A DNA stretch of 60,000 nucleotides from assembly GCA_914767715.1 (NCBI GenBank), contig OU612072.1:16060001-16120000 (forward strand). The letters are read 5' to 3'. This DNA comes from Membranipora membranacea. Lineage: Eukaryota > Bryozoa > Gymnolaemata > Cheilostomatida > Membraniporidae. A program made the translations under genes and the position numbers. This document shows positions 21,382 through 33,159 of this stretch, piece after piece (position 1 is the stretch's first letter; the number at the start of each line of letters is the position of its first letter). Below the pieces are notes generated by a model, which searched no databases, was not told the origin of the DNA, and saw only the letters and a program-made list of their open reading frames with translations.

Positions 21382-24158
21382 CTCTGAGCTGAGGATTACG
21401 TTGGTGCTTTTGTTCTGAATTATACGATCACCACTCCAACAAAAAGACCACACAACACTACTACAGGATAAGGTATAACCGCTATCTGAGCATTAGAAGT
21501 TGGCATCTTCACTGTAGCTTGAATAGATGTCTGTTGCGCTATGGATAAAATAACTTGGATGAGCATCACTCTTCACATTTTGTCAAGACAATTTGACTTG
21601 GAGACCTTTTCATTCACTACCATACCATTTCAATACCTAATCCCAAAAAAATAAAGCTAAACTTATCACAGCAACATCCTCATGCAATGATGCTAGATGG
21701 CACTATTATCAGCATGCACAAACTGTCGGATTGTTGCTCACTGAATTCTCAGCTGAACTTCTAGCCCAGGCAATGTAGGAATCACAATGGTTTATATATT
21801 TGTTCATGTTTTAGTTGTCAAAAATCTAAGAACAAACTTTTTCAAAAACCTATATCTTGGCTTACAAATAACTCAATTTTGATGTCATCTTACCATTGGT
21901 AGTGGTAGCTGTTGTTGTAGCTTGAGTAGTTATAGTCGGAAAAGTCGGACTGTCTCCTGTATAAAACATAGAGAGACGAAGTGAGAGAATGAAGATGATG
22001 ACCTTTTATAGCACCGTGCCTCATGGTTGTGACAAGTTTCAATACCTTTGATAAGGGATTAGAAGTGTCAACGAGGTAAGGTTTTCTACTTTAAGCCCTG
22101 TCAGAGGTTCAAAGGGTTTGAATGCCTTTCTCGTCAGCTTTTAAAAAGTCCTACTCACTATCATGATTTTTTCAAATGCAGTAATACGACCGACCATACA
22201 TTGGTGCTTTTGATCAAACTAGAGGGAACAACCTTATGTTTATTATTAAAGCAGCATTAGATATTCAATTTTTTTCAATAGTCATACAATTATGTTTGAT
22301 ATAAGCATCTTGACCAACCCCCTTACTTGCAACAAGGTCAGGTAGAGTAAGTAAGGAATAGTTCCGCGACGGTGGTTGTTTGTATAAAATCACTACTATA
22401 GACAATCCATATGAGTAAGTCCAATATCAAGGTACCCTCACTGTACTTACCTTGGACTAAAAAATATCTAAGCCTAATTATCTTATCTGATATCAGCAAC
22501 AACCACAACCCTGAAATTCTCTATTTTTAACTTATTTTGCATCAAATTTAGAAGAGGATAAACCCAGGTTAACACCTGACACCCTCACTGTACTTACCCT
22601 GGACTGATCTTATTTGCTGAAAATCCCCGATATAGAGAGTGTTGTTGAGGATGAGTAGTCCCCACGGAGCATATAACCTGCAGGAGGTTAAGTTACCACT
22701 CTCATTTCCTTTGGTACCGGAGCAGATATAGGAGCTTGTGTTTGTTTTAAGATCATGGAATTCTAGTCTGTATTCATAAGGCTGAGACAGAAGGAGTGTG
22801 TGTTCATCTAAAAACTTGACATTCTTATAAAGACCGTTAGCATTAGGTCTTAGTGTTGTCGAAGTGCTACTATCAAAGCTATAATAACCAATCCGGTCAT
22901 CACCAGCTATATAAATGTTCCCTGTGACTTTCTCTTGAATTATATCGCGTATCAACCCGACACCCGAGACCCCACGCAAAATGGTGGATAAGCTTTTCGT
23001 TACACTATTCAGAAATCGTAAAGCCCTAAGTTCAGCAATAATGAGACGATTGGGATTATTTATATCGAGTATAACTGATACGGGACTACTAAATAAACCG
23101 TCAGTTCCATCTGTGTCGCCAGCTGTTCTACAATTTCCTGCATAATCTGATGTCCGGTTTGTCGCACGATCGACAGATCTCAGACAGTTGTTATAATAAT
23201 CAACAAGGATAACATGATCAGGAGACAGCTGCATGAAACCAAGGATCAGTTTGAACCTGGCATCTCCTCCTATCCCGTTCTGATATCCTGATGGCCGTGC
23301 TGACCCTGCGATTAAATATGTAGTTATCCCATCTGTGGTTTTAATTGCACTGCCCACTGAGAAGAGGATATTACCAACTTTAAACAAGTCAGCCTCCAAA
23401 TGGTAGACATCGTATTCTGTTATAGTGTAAGTTGTCATCTCATTATCAGGTGATAATCTACAAAACAAAATAGAGATAGCGCATCATTATTCTGATGCAA
23501 ATTGCATTTTTAAACCAACAACAACAGATCCTCATGTCCGTTATTGACAAGGTAATTCTAGGTACTTTAATCCTTGTCCTGTGACCATCCTCCTGCCATC
23601 TGACAAACAGTGGGTGATTTTCTCCTCTTCAGGGTTAGATTTCTCCCATAACACAGTAATCATTAAAAATGAAGCCAAACAAGTGTATTTCTCTCTCTAG
23701 TATGACTTTTACCCTAGGTTTTACCTGAACCAGGTATCTGAAATATCCCTAGTCCATGTGGTGACAATTGATTTGGTAAGGAAATTCATGAGGACAATAC
23801 TCACATTAATCCACAAGCAATGCCTGCCACTAAGAGGAAACAGATTGTCCTTTCCTACAAATGATAAATTGGAATTGAAACGATCTTCAATCTAAACCTC
23901 GAATGCATGTTTTCCTGTTAACAGGATAAACAGAATAATGTGTAAAAAAATAATGGCAAACTGTTGCATTGACACCAATTTCAACCACTACGACTACATT
24001 TGCAGATTGGTTGTATGGAAGAGAGTTGTCACAAATAGCATAAATGTAAAACAAGGATGTGTTTTCATGCTATATCTTTGTCATTTAAACAAACTTCACA
24101 CACCTTATAATTTTGAGCTTCCTACGTAACCTACTATCAACAGTTTATGACAAGACAT
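21382..24158 (-). CDS. U2: NHL beta-propeller type I membrane protein, intact ectodomain, stop directly after the membrane segment
   Basis: Exons on the minus strand: possible ATG exon 24135-24158 (MSCHKLLI, donor GTAGGT); leader 23805-23854 (ERTICFLLVAGIACGL); NHL exon 22598-23457, 860 nt and fully open; Thr stalk 21894-21956 (PTFPTITTQATTTATTTN); membrane exon 21382-21538. All junctions are GT-AG and in phase (0, 2, 1, 1). The NHL exon shows repeated propeller motifs: ITTYLIAGSARPSGYQNG, GGDARFKLILGFMQL, NNCLRSVDRATNRTSDYAG, PWGLLILNNTLYIGD. The membrane segment (IAVIPYPVVVLCGLF, VGVVIV) meets TAA at about 21420, where U4 continues VKLRANQ. No tail cassette is found downstream. It may encode a tail-less surface protein or be a young pseudogene. 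The ligand is unknown. Confidence 0.7.
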
Positions 24159-24569
24159 GATTTTGCTTTAAGTTAGGTTAGTATTTTATATTTTGGTCAA
24201 AAAAGGCTACTGATGACAATTGGTGTCTTATTATAATTCTTGCAGGTTTCTCTGCACACAAATTCATATATTGCCTATAATGAGTATAAGTCACTAGTAT
24301 GAAATACACTCTTATCCTTATCCTGTCGAAGGCCAGCCCAGATGGCGAATCCTTATACAGAGTTAATTTAGGGTGTTTGCTAAAATTAAATCCTTGACCG
24401 ACAAAGCTTGAGAAATTGCAGAGATGGATTTATGTTAAAAAAGAAGGTAGGTGGAGTTTGAACTCTCAATGAGGACCTCAGTTAGGTCAAAAAAACCTGA
24501 TGAGAAAGTTCAATTAAAATCTCCCTCCCTACATAAGTCAATCATAGAACACACAATAAGAGTTATGGC

Positions 24570-26050
24570 GTCTCATGGTATATCATATTCTCTCTTCACA
24601 TGCTGCTCTTGATCAAAAGCTATATGGCAATTTATCAATAGCTAAATCTCATATCCTTGAACGATTAAATAAAGCCATTTTGAGCAAGTTTAGAAAACTT
24701 AAAACGCCATCAAAATTTTTTGCATTGCTCATTTGCTCGATCAAAGCCAGTACACTTTGAGCACATCAACTAAACAAGTGTGCTAGCCTTTTTAAACAAC
24801 TTTCTCTTATGGGAATCAATGCACACTCCCAATCAAACTTGATTGGAGGTATGTTACAACTGTTAGCTTCATGCGCCTTGTCTTTGGAGATTAGAGTCTC
24901 ATACAGCGATCCTCCGTCAATTAGCTATCTTGGATATGTTTTTTTGGTCATGAGAATACAATTTACCACTTCCAGTAACTCAGCAAAGTTTGAGCATGTC
25001 AGATAAACCTGAGCTGCTCCAAATAGGTTTGATATATCTCTCACCATGATCCTTGAAGCCAATAATTGCCGCATCAAACTGTCCCTTGGTGTCACTAATG
25101 CCAAAAGACTTCCAAAGTAATCGAAGTTGTCACTCGCGGGCTCGATAACCTTAAGAGAGGTGTAATGTGGAATAATGAAACAAGCGTACACATTACTTCA
25201 AATAACTGTATGCCAATAGGTCATTGTTGACTGAAGAGTTAGTTCAGTTTGACATCTCATTATTTTATGATGCTGAGTTATTGTAAAGAAAACATTTTGT
25301 GCTTGATTTTCTGCCAGGTTTCTGAGATAATATTATCATTTTATTAACAGCACCTTTCTATTGCCTGGCTTGAGTTCTATGGGTCTATGGGTCCTTGAGA
25401 CCTCAACCCAGGTTGATTCGAGGTGCCTCGATCAGCCCCTTCTCAAAGACAAGATAAGACCTTTCTATTGCCACAATTGGGCACAAATTATGTCTAAAAT
25501 AGGTCCCAGATTGAGTGGAAGTGCCTTTTGTATTATCCATTAACTAAGTTCACCATTATACTCCTCATTCTACTTAAGTATTTTAGTATCTGGACAGACT
25601 AATATTTTTTTACTATTACTAAGCTATTCAAGGATATTTATTTATGGTGAGTTTAATTTCAAGTAATCACATCAATTTCCTGTGTAAATCTTGCATCATT
25701 CTGATACTTGAAAGCCTCTCTTAGTCTACATTTGATTTAATTATTGATGGTATGTATTTATATCATGTATTTAGGATGTTAATATCAATATAATCGGACC
25801 TCTGACCGGGGGGGGGGGGGGGGGGGGGGCGCTACGTTACTCAAACTATTTATTGCTATGTCCATCAATCTCTTTCTTTTGTGCTTGGAATGGCCAATAA
25901 CTTTAGTCTCTGTATTAATATGAATTAGTTAATTCACATATGAATGCATTACCAATTTTGTTACCATATTTGGGACATCACATGACACACTGACTGATAG
26001 ATGCTAATCATATTTTGTGACATTGTCAAATTAAATCTTTCATGATAAAC
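24570..26050. repeat. Upstream flank of U2, segmentally duplicated at about 46.8-49.3 kb
   Basis: Ordered matches include TTATGGCGTCTCATG, ATTCTCTCTTCACATGCTGC, ATGCCAATAGGTCATTGTTG, AAGCTATTCAAGGATATTTA and CTCTTGCATCATTCTGATAC. The U5 copy carries an extra LINE relic and an inverted piece in between. No gene was recognised. Confidence 0.8.
25808..25829. repeat. Poly-G run (22 nt)
   Basis: Uninterrupted G tract within the duplicated flank. The U5 copy has no G run here, but a C-rich run appears in the inverted copy at 48684-48700. Confidence 0.95.
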
Positions 26051-26556
26051 ATGGCAACAGTAAGCTATGGTTTATCACATTTCTAAACTAACTACATACA
26101 ATCATGCTATTTATTCGTAACTTACAAGTGCATTAGATGACTAAAGGTGTGTTCTATTATTCTTCTCATAGAGCCTGGAATTATCTGTTATATTATGCTT
26201 AAATCCTTGGTATCCTGATGTATGGTAGCATATATAAATCATGATTATTGTCACAATGCTTAACTGACTATTGAATCTCATCTTGTTGAGATTTATCCTT
26301 GATTGTCGTTTGTTTGTAATGCTTAATTGCCTTGACTAATCGATTACATGGCAATGCTTTTGTTTCAATACCTGACGTTATTTTGATATACAACACTATA
26401 ATCTCTTTTCACATCAACACCTTTTCTCTACCTTATTTGCAGTTTTACGGCAAATTCGGATTATAATAAATAACTTGTCCAACGTCAAAACCATCCACCT
26501 GCATTACGTGTGTAAATACTGTTTATCTGCAGATTAAGCTCCCTGTTCCACTTTAC

Positions 26557-27901
26557 CTCTGAGCTGCAGATCGGGTTGGCGGTTTGGCTCTCATCTTAAC
26601 AATCACGAATCCAATGATAAGAGTACACAGTACAACAGCCACCGATGAACATAATAATTGCTATCTGGGCAGTAGAAGGTGGTGACTTTGTGGTAGTTTT
26701 AGAAGATGTGTCGTTGGCTAAGGATAAAGATTTAAAGGGCAACCAAGGTTTCAAACAAGTTCTCATCGATCAATAGCAGATTGCACCTTCTGCATAGGGC
26801 AAAAATAAAAAATCTAATTCGGGTGATTATTAAGCCAGAATTCTTGTGAAGCAATTCATCAATCAGGTACTCAAACTCAGCTAAAATAGAATACCACAGA
26901 GCAGTTTTCCGTTCCTGTTATTATTTAGCCTGTGTTCTATCATTATTACAGCAATGTCTTGCAACCTCCCCTAAACTGAAGTGTTACCCGGCTTAGAGTC
27001 AGCAACTAATTTGAGTTTTGCACCTCGTCATGCACAAAGCTGATGCTGACCATCACATTATTTACCACCCACTAATGCATTGCTGCGAAACCTTGGTTGC
27101 CCTTTAAATAATCAACATGCTTTCCACATTTGCCGCGAACATCGAACTGGGAGATCGAATCAATTACTATAGTGGCCTATAGTACTATTCCTATACCTTA
27201 TTCCAGATAGATAAAGTTAAACTTAATATCTTATCTTGGGAATATCCGCATCAAATGATGCTATATAGCATTAACATGAACATGCGCAAACCAGCTCCTT
27301 CAAACAGTCGAATAAGCAAAAGATTAATGCTGACTGAAGTCTTATCTGAGTCAGGTGATCAGGTGACATACTGCATGAAGCCATAGATACCATCAATCCT
27401 GGCATCTCCTATCCCGTTCTGATATCCTTGTACCCCTGCTGACCCTGCTATTAAAGATGTAGTTATCCCGTCTGTGGTTTTAATTGCGCTGCCATCTGAG
27501 AAGAGAACATTACCAACTTTATTGAAGTCAACCTCCAAATGGTAGACTTCGGATTCAGTTGTAACGTAAGTTGTCATCTCAATTTCAGGTGAGAATCTAC
27601 GAAACAAAGTAGAGATATATCATATTTATTCTGATGCAAAGTGAATTTTAAAACCACAAAAAATCCCCCTGTCTATCATCTATAAGGTAATTATAGGTAC
27701 TTTTATCTCTGTCTTATGACCATCCTCCCTCCATCTGACAAACAATGGGTTATTTTTCCTCTTCAAGGTCAGATCTCTTTATTAAAATATACTCCAATCG
27801 TTCATAATTAAGATTTGATTTTGAAAGGAATATCTGAGGACAATTACTTACATATATCCACAAGCAACACCTGCCACTAACAGAAAGCAGATCGTCCTCT
27901 C
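26557..27901 (-). pseudogene. U3: internally deleted receptor-like unit
   Basis: Leader exon 27852-27901 (ERTICFLLVAGVACGYI); NHL exon begins at 27596 (FSPEIEMTTYVTTESEVYHL, KTTDGITTSLIAGSA) but homology stops at about 27350 after GYQNGIGDARIDGIYGFMQ. The rest of the propeller and the stalk exon are missing: the sequence jumps to the intron next to the membrane exon. Membrane exon 26557-26717 (LCTLIIGFVIVKMRAK in one frame) is 161 nt, one base off the phase-keeping length, because of an extra T in ATTATTATG. No tail exon was found below it. Non-functional. Confidence 0.85.
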
Positions 27902-28439
27902 CTACAATCGATAAAATATTGATATGGTCATCTATCTAAACCTGGAATGCATATTTTCATGATTATAGATGAAACAGAATTGCTGTAAAAAAATTAATGT
28001 ATACATTGCTTATTTTCAATGTTACTATTTCATTTGTAGGACGGTTGTCCATCCTGGCAAATATTTCTTAGTTTTACATAAGGGATGTGTTTTCATGCCA
28101 TTTTTTTGTCATTTAAAAGAACTTTCTTGGAAAGTTCATTTCCTACGCTTGTCTATGCCCCTTGATAATTTTGAGCTTTCTACCCAACCTTCTATCAACA
28201 GGTTTTGAAGAAAAATGTACTCACTTTAGGTTAAGTGAGTATTTTATATCATGGCCTGTTTGCTAAGCTTAAATGCGGCTTCTGATGGCAAAATTATGTC
28301 TTTTTAAAATCTTTAAAATATATGGTCTCACACACGTAAGCATTGCACCCATATCCTGTTTAAGGCAAGCCTAGATCCCCAGTTGTTATTCAGTGTAAAA
28401 TGGCTTGTTCACAAAAAATACATTCTTGATGAAAAAGGT

Positions 28440-29490
28440 TTGAGAAACCTGCAAAACTTCCTTGTCCGATTCATGTGAAACAAGCAGTGTTGTGGATTTT
28501 TAGCTGTCAATAAATAGTTCAATTATGTCACATGATGCTCATGAGAAAGTTCAATTTATATCCCAACGCCCCACCCTACCCCTTCTATAGGTTTATCTCA
28601 ATTGTAAAAAAATCACAGAATACAAATCAAAATGTTAATCTTCTGACAATGACTCCATGTTAATTATTCTGAATCGTAAAAAACACAGTACAGCCATGGC
28701 TTCTCGAAAAAGTGATGAAACAAATCTTCATACCTATACTTTTCACACTCTAGACCTGATAAAGCCCTGACGGCCCTTTATCAATTAGCTACAGCTCACA
28801 TCCTCGAATGCCTTAATAAGGCGGTGTTAGCAAGTTTAGAAATGTTTGAAATTTCATCGAAATTATGTATTTATATGGCTCATTTCCTGCTCTTGTTTCA
28901 AGAGATTTGCTCTGGCTCCTTTCCAGGAGACAACCACATGAACCATGGGAAGTAATGCAGTAAGATAATTGGCCATGTGCCCTGAGCCCTACACAAAGGC
29001 AAGATCCCGTTGATTGATAACTACCACATGATTTACATATAGGCTAATGCGATGTATCTGGTTGATTTGGCGATATCTAACCAAACCAGTCAGACCCGAT
29101 CACACTGGCTAGCAATAGGATGCTAGTGATGTATCAACAAGTCATGTCAACCAGGCACCTCATTAAGCCACAAACATTTAGATAAGGTTGGTTTGCTTCC
29201 CGATGTTTCTATTTCATAATACAAAATTCACTCTTTTACACCATATCGTAAAAAAAGACCGTTTGAAATCAATTGCAAAAAATATTTGTTTAATGCTTTG
29301 GAAGAATCGAAATAAAAGTTTTTGCTTGGATGGTTGCTAGGAATGCGGCTGTCATAATAAACCGGTTAAAATCCATTCTGACATTTGCATTTCTTTCGCA
29401 CAAAAAAATTCATCAAAATAAATGGATGTTAGGTATGAATATGTGTAGAAGAAAGGTAAATATAGCTATAATGTTGGAAGATAACTCATT
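28440..29490 (-). repeat. Downstream flank of U4, paired with 9.94-11.16 kb
   Basis: Collinear with the U1 flank but without the extra internal copy. It ends where U4 keeps about 470 bp that U1 lacks (after GAAGATAACTCAT). Confidence 0.75.
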
Positions 29491-29846
29491 AGCGTCAATA
29501 ATCAGTAGAGAGGTACTAATCCACCTCATAATATTAAGAAAAGCTCAATAATTAAGGACTATGACGTAGGAAAAGACAATAGTCAATCTTTACTACAAGT
29601 TTTTGAGCATCAGACACACATCCTCTGATTAACTGTGTGTTTTGCTATTTTCTCTAGGTATCTAGTATCAACAAAGAATAGAATATCGATTTGTTCAAAC
29701 GTGAGGGAGCAATATATAGCATCAGTATAGGCTCAATTGAAGAATATAAGTGAGAATAAGTTTAGAGAATAATATGAACAATTAGATATTCCTCCAATAT
29801 GATCATCCTAAGTTGTATAATATCGATAAAAAGCCTTTACTGTACT

Positions 29847-29994
29847 TTACAGGGGCAAGCTGTATAGGTGATAATCAGCTGGATCTGGGCCACAGTATTC
29901 CCAATCATCCTCTTCAGCTTGTACATTGACCTGATTCTGTTTTCCTGTGGCAGCATCAGCATCTTCTTGTTGATTGTCATCAGCAGAGGAACGA
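29847..29994 (-). other. U4 terminal tail exon with tyrosine motifs
   Basis: 148 nt after TTTCAG, ending TAA at 29847-29849. It reads SSADDNQQEDADAATGKQNQ, then VQAEEDDWEYCGPDPADYHL and YSLPL. It repeats the cassette pattern: acidic run, EYC, a gap of about 9-12 residues, then DYHLYSLP, which contains a YxxL (YHLY does not fit, DYHL does not begin the motif; LYSLPL is the nearest). The pattern suggests a phosphotyrosine or endocytic signal; function is not shown. Confidence 0.75.
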
Positions 29995-30123
29995 CTGAAA
30001 TAATAGAACAAAATATTGTTTATTTGAAACACACTTCACTGTGGAAATTGTTTCGTGTTAAGATCGGAATTATATTATGCATTGGATAGAATTTAAAATC
30101 AAATTACTTTCCTCACAACTCAC

Positions 30124-30264
30124 CTGGGTGAGCTGTATACATGGGAATTAGGCTGACTCATTTCTGTCTGGCAGTAGTTCATATCATCTTGTATATTTAG
30201 CTGATTTTCAATCATAGGGACAGCCTCAATTACTTCCAGCTCAATTTCATCGGCTTCGGAACGG
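30124..30264 (-). other. U4 cytoplasmic cassette exon (phase 2-2)
   Basis: 141 nt between CTTCAG and GTGAG. It reads SEADEIELEVIEAVPMIENQ, then NIQDDMNYCQTEMSQP and SHVYSSPR. It is acidic, with two tyrosines 15 residues apart (NYCQ and VYSSP). It is homologous to the duplicated U1 cassettes and, as a phase-symmetric exon, can be repeated without breaking frame. Confidence 0.8.
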
Positions 30265-30352
30265 CTGAAGTATGATACAACGATTAGGTCTGTTTTCAAA
30301 ACAATAACTCGAGATTAATTTTTGCTTGCTTAGATCTTGATGGTAATATTAT

Positions 30353-30570
30353 TGAGTAGGAGGTAGCTCAGTTGGTTAGAGCGCCTGCGCTCTTATGCGC
30401 AAGGGTTGGAGGTCCTGGGTTTGAATCCCGCTGCGGTCTACTGACTACTTGGCTCATGACGCATGACTGCCTGCAAACAGAGAGCAAGTTGGCGCCGAAT
30501 ACGGCGGCCGCGCCCTTAAGGCACTGATATTTTCAGTCCTCGGACAGAGACAACACTTATAATTTATACC
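30353..30570 (+). mobile_element. tRNA-derived SINE (tRNA-Lys-like head)
   Basis: A-box TAGCTCAGTTGG, D arm GCTC/GAGC, an anticodon arm with CTCTTA (CTT, Lys-like, loop one base short) and B-box GGTTTGAATCC are all present. The acceptor ends do not pair and the variable region is too long for a working tRNA. A GC-richer body follows to about 30560. It is absent from the matching position in U1, so it inserted into U4 after the duplication. Confidence 0.75.
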
Positions 30571-33159
30571 CACATAAGAAAGTTTTTGAATAAGACACTG
30601 TTGGTATTTCCAGTGCAATATTATCTACAAGAAAAGACAGCTCTGTTGAATACGGTATAAGAATAAGTCTGTGTCCATGATGGTTCGAAAATATATCTGC
30701 AGTCTTAGCTCACTGCTCAACTTTACCTCTGAGCTGATGATGATTCTGTTGACTGATTTGCTCTCAACTTTACAATCACCACTCCAATGATAAGAGTACA
30801 CAAGACCACTGTTACAGCAACAGAGATGATTGCTATCTGATCAGTAGAATGTGATATCTTCGGGGTAGTTTGACTAGATGTCTCTTGTGCTAAAGATAAA
30901 AACATGCATATTCATCGAGCTATCACACGATGTCAAGAACATTGGAATCAGTTTATATCATCAATTACTAGAATACCATTTGAATACCTAATCCAATATA
31001 GGGAAAGCTTACCTTTATATCATAAAACAGCAATAACCCAATAATCAAATAATGCTAGATGGCACTTCCATGAGCATGCGCAAAAGTTCTTTTAAACAAT
31101 CCAATAAGCAAAATTTTTTCCCCAAAAAAAATGATTGTTCACTGAATTCCCAGCTGAACTTTCAACAGGCGATGTAAGAATGTTTTTGGTTTTTGATTTG
31201 TTAATGTCAAAAATGAGAGAAAGCACAAGCTTTGCTTACAAACAACCAAATTTAATATTATCTTACCAGTAGCAGTGGAAGCTGTTGTAGTAGTTGTAGC
31301 AGTGATAGCTTTTGAAGTAGGGGGAGTCGTAGTAGTTTGGGTAATTTTAGTAATTGGAGCAAATTGGGTAGTTGCAGTAGTTGTAGCAGTGGTAGCTGGA
31401 GTAGTAGTAGTTAGGGTAGTTGTAACAGTTGAAGTTGTTAAAGCAGTGGAAGCTGTTGGAGTAGTTGTAGTATTTGTAGTAGTGGGAGTGGCTTGAGTTG
31501 TTGTAGTAGTCGGAGAAGTCGAATAAGTTGATGTAGTATTGGAGATATTTGATCGATGTCTCCTGTATAAAACATAGAAAGTGGAACTTAAGGAAAGAAG
31601 ACGATGACTTATCTAGCATCATGCCTCACAGTAGTGACATGTTCTGATGATTTTAATGAGGTTAGACAGTTTTCAATACAAACCCCAGCTTGAGGTTAAG
31701 GGCTTTCCCCGACAGCATTTAATTGAAAGTTCTACTTATGGTCATGATTATAAATTCATCAGCACGCACAATACTTAAATAAATTTGTGCTTTTGATCAA
31801 ATGAGACATCAATATCTTGTTAATTTAAATGTGATATAGAATAATCGATTATTTCAATATGCATTCAATAATGTTGGATATAACCTGATAACTTGCAATC
31901 AGGTGAGTTAGAGTATGCAATGTAGAGTTACGCAACCATGGTTCAGAGAGATAAACATTCCATTGTATAAAAATACCTTTCGTGGATTATCCTAATGAAA
32001 ATTAACCATTTCTGATTTCAGCACCCGCAGCAACCCATTAATCTTGCATCAGATTTAGCAAAGGATAAACCCAGGTTAACACCTGACACCCTCACTCTAC
32101 TTACCCTGGACCCTGATCTTATTCGCTGAAAATCCCCGATATAGAGAGTGTTGTTGTGGATGAGTAGTCCCCAGGAAAAATCAAAGCTGCAGGAGGTTAA
32201 GTTACCGCTCTCATGTCAATGGATACCGTAGCAGATGTAGGAGCTTGTGTTTGTTTCGAGATCGAGGACTTCTAGTCTGTCATCAACGTACTTAGACAGA
32301 ATGAGGGTATTTTCATCTAAAAACTTGACACCATGTTATCAACCTTCAGCTCTGATTGTTGTCAAAGTGTTACTGTCAAAGCTGTAATAACCAAGGTTAT
32401 CAACAGCTATATAAATGTTCCCTGTGACTTTCTCTCGAGAAATAGAGTATAAATTGGATACCCAGCGCAAAAAGGTGGACAAACGTTTCGTAACAATATT
32501 CAGAGATCGCAAAGCTCCATGTTCAGCAATTATGAGACAATTGGAATTGTTAATATCATGTAAAACTCATATGGGATAACTAAATAAACTGTCAGCTCTG
32601 TCTGTGTCACCTCCTGATGTACAAGCCCCTGCATAGTCTGATGTCCGGTTTGTCGCTCGATCAACAGATCTCACACAATGGTTGTTAGTATCAGTTAGGA
32701 AAACCTCATCAGGTGACAGCTGTATGAAACCATAGATGTACTTGAACCTGGCATCTCCTCCCACCCCATTCTGGTATCCCCATGACAGTGCTGACCCTGC
32801 TATTAAAGGTGCAGTTATCCCGTCTGTGGTTTTAATTGCGTTGCCATCTGAGAAGAGGATATTACCAAATTTAAAGTCAGCCTCCATATGTGTGCCATCG
32901 GTTTCAGATATAGCGTATGTTTTCATCTCATTTTCGATTGATAATCTACAAAACATATCAGAGATAAATCATAATTATTCTGATTCAGGTTGCATTTTTA
33001 AATCTATGACGAATTCTCATGCCTCATATCTGAGAAGAATTTCTAGATACTTCTATTTGTCCTGCATCTGCAACTGTCTTCTTCTGTCTGACAACTGGCA
33101 GTCGATTTTCAGATCAGGATTTCGAATTTCTGTATTGAGAATTCCCTCTACTATATGAC

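Larger units (their letters stand above)
29847..32945 (-). pseudogene. U4: receptor-like unit with intact membrane exon and tyrosine tail but broken propeller and stalk
   Basis: NHL exon 32105-32945 opens well (GYQNGVGGDARFKYIYGFIQ, NNHCVRSVDRATNRTSDYAG) but has TGA at 32567-32569, where U5 reads TCA, and later shifts. Two extra bases precede its donor. Thr stalk 31267-31562 is about 100 codons of mostly Thr, Ala and Pro in one frame, but 296 nt long, so out of phase with U2-type joining. Membrane exon 30727-30889 is intact: QIAIISVAVTVVLCTLII then GVVIVKLRANQSTES. Tail exons 30124-30264 and 29847-29994 follow in phase. No leader exon was found upstream of 32945. The ectodomain would not be made from this locus alone, though stalk, membrane and tail modules remain readable. 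Confidence 0.8.

Noticed and set aside
30356-30440. Functional tRNA-Lys gene
   Set aside because: A and B boxes are good, but the acceptor ends do not pair, the anticodon loop is one base short and the variable region is too long; a SINE head fits better.
31275-31496. Val-rich + strand protein
   Set aside because: It is the complement of the U4 Thr-rich stalk exon.
31347-31622. Tyr/Asn-rich minus-strand protein
   Set aside because: It is another frame of the U4 stalk exon; the Thr/Ala/Pro frame agrees with the exit phase and with U2.
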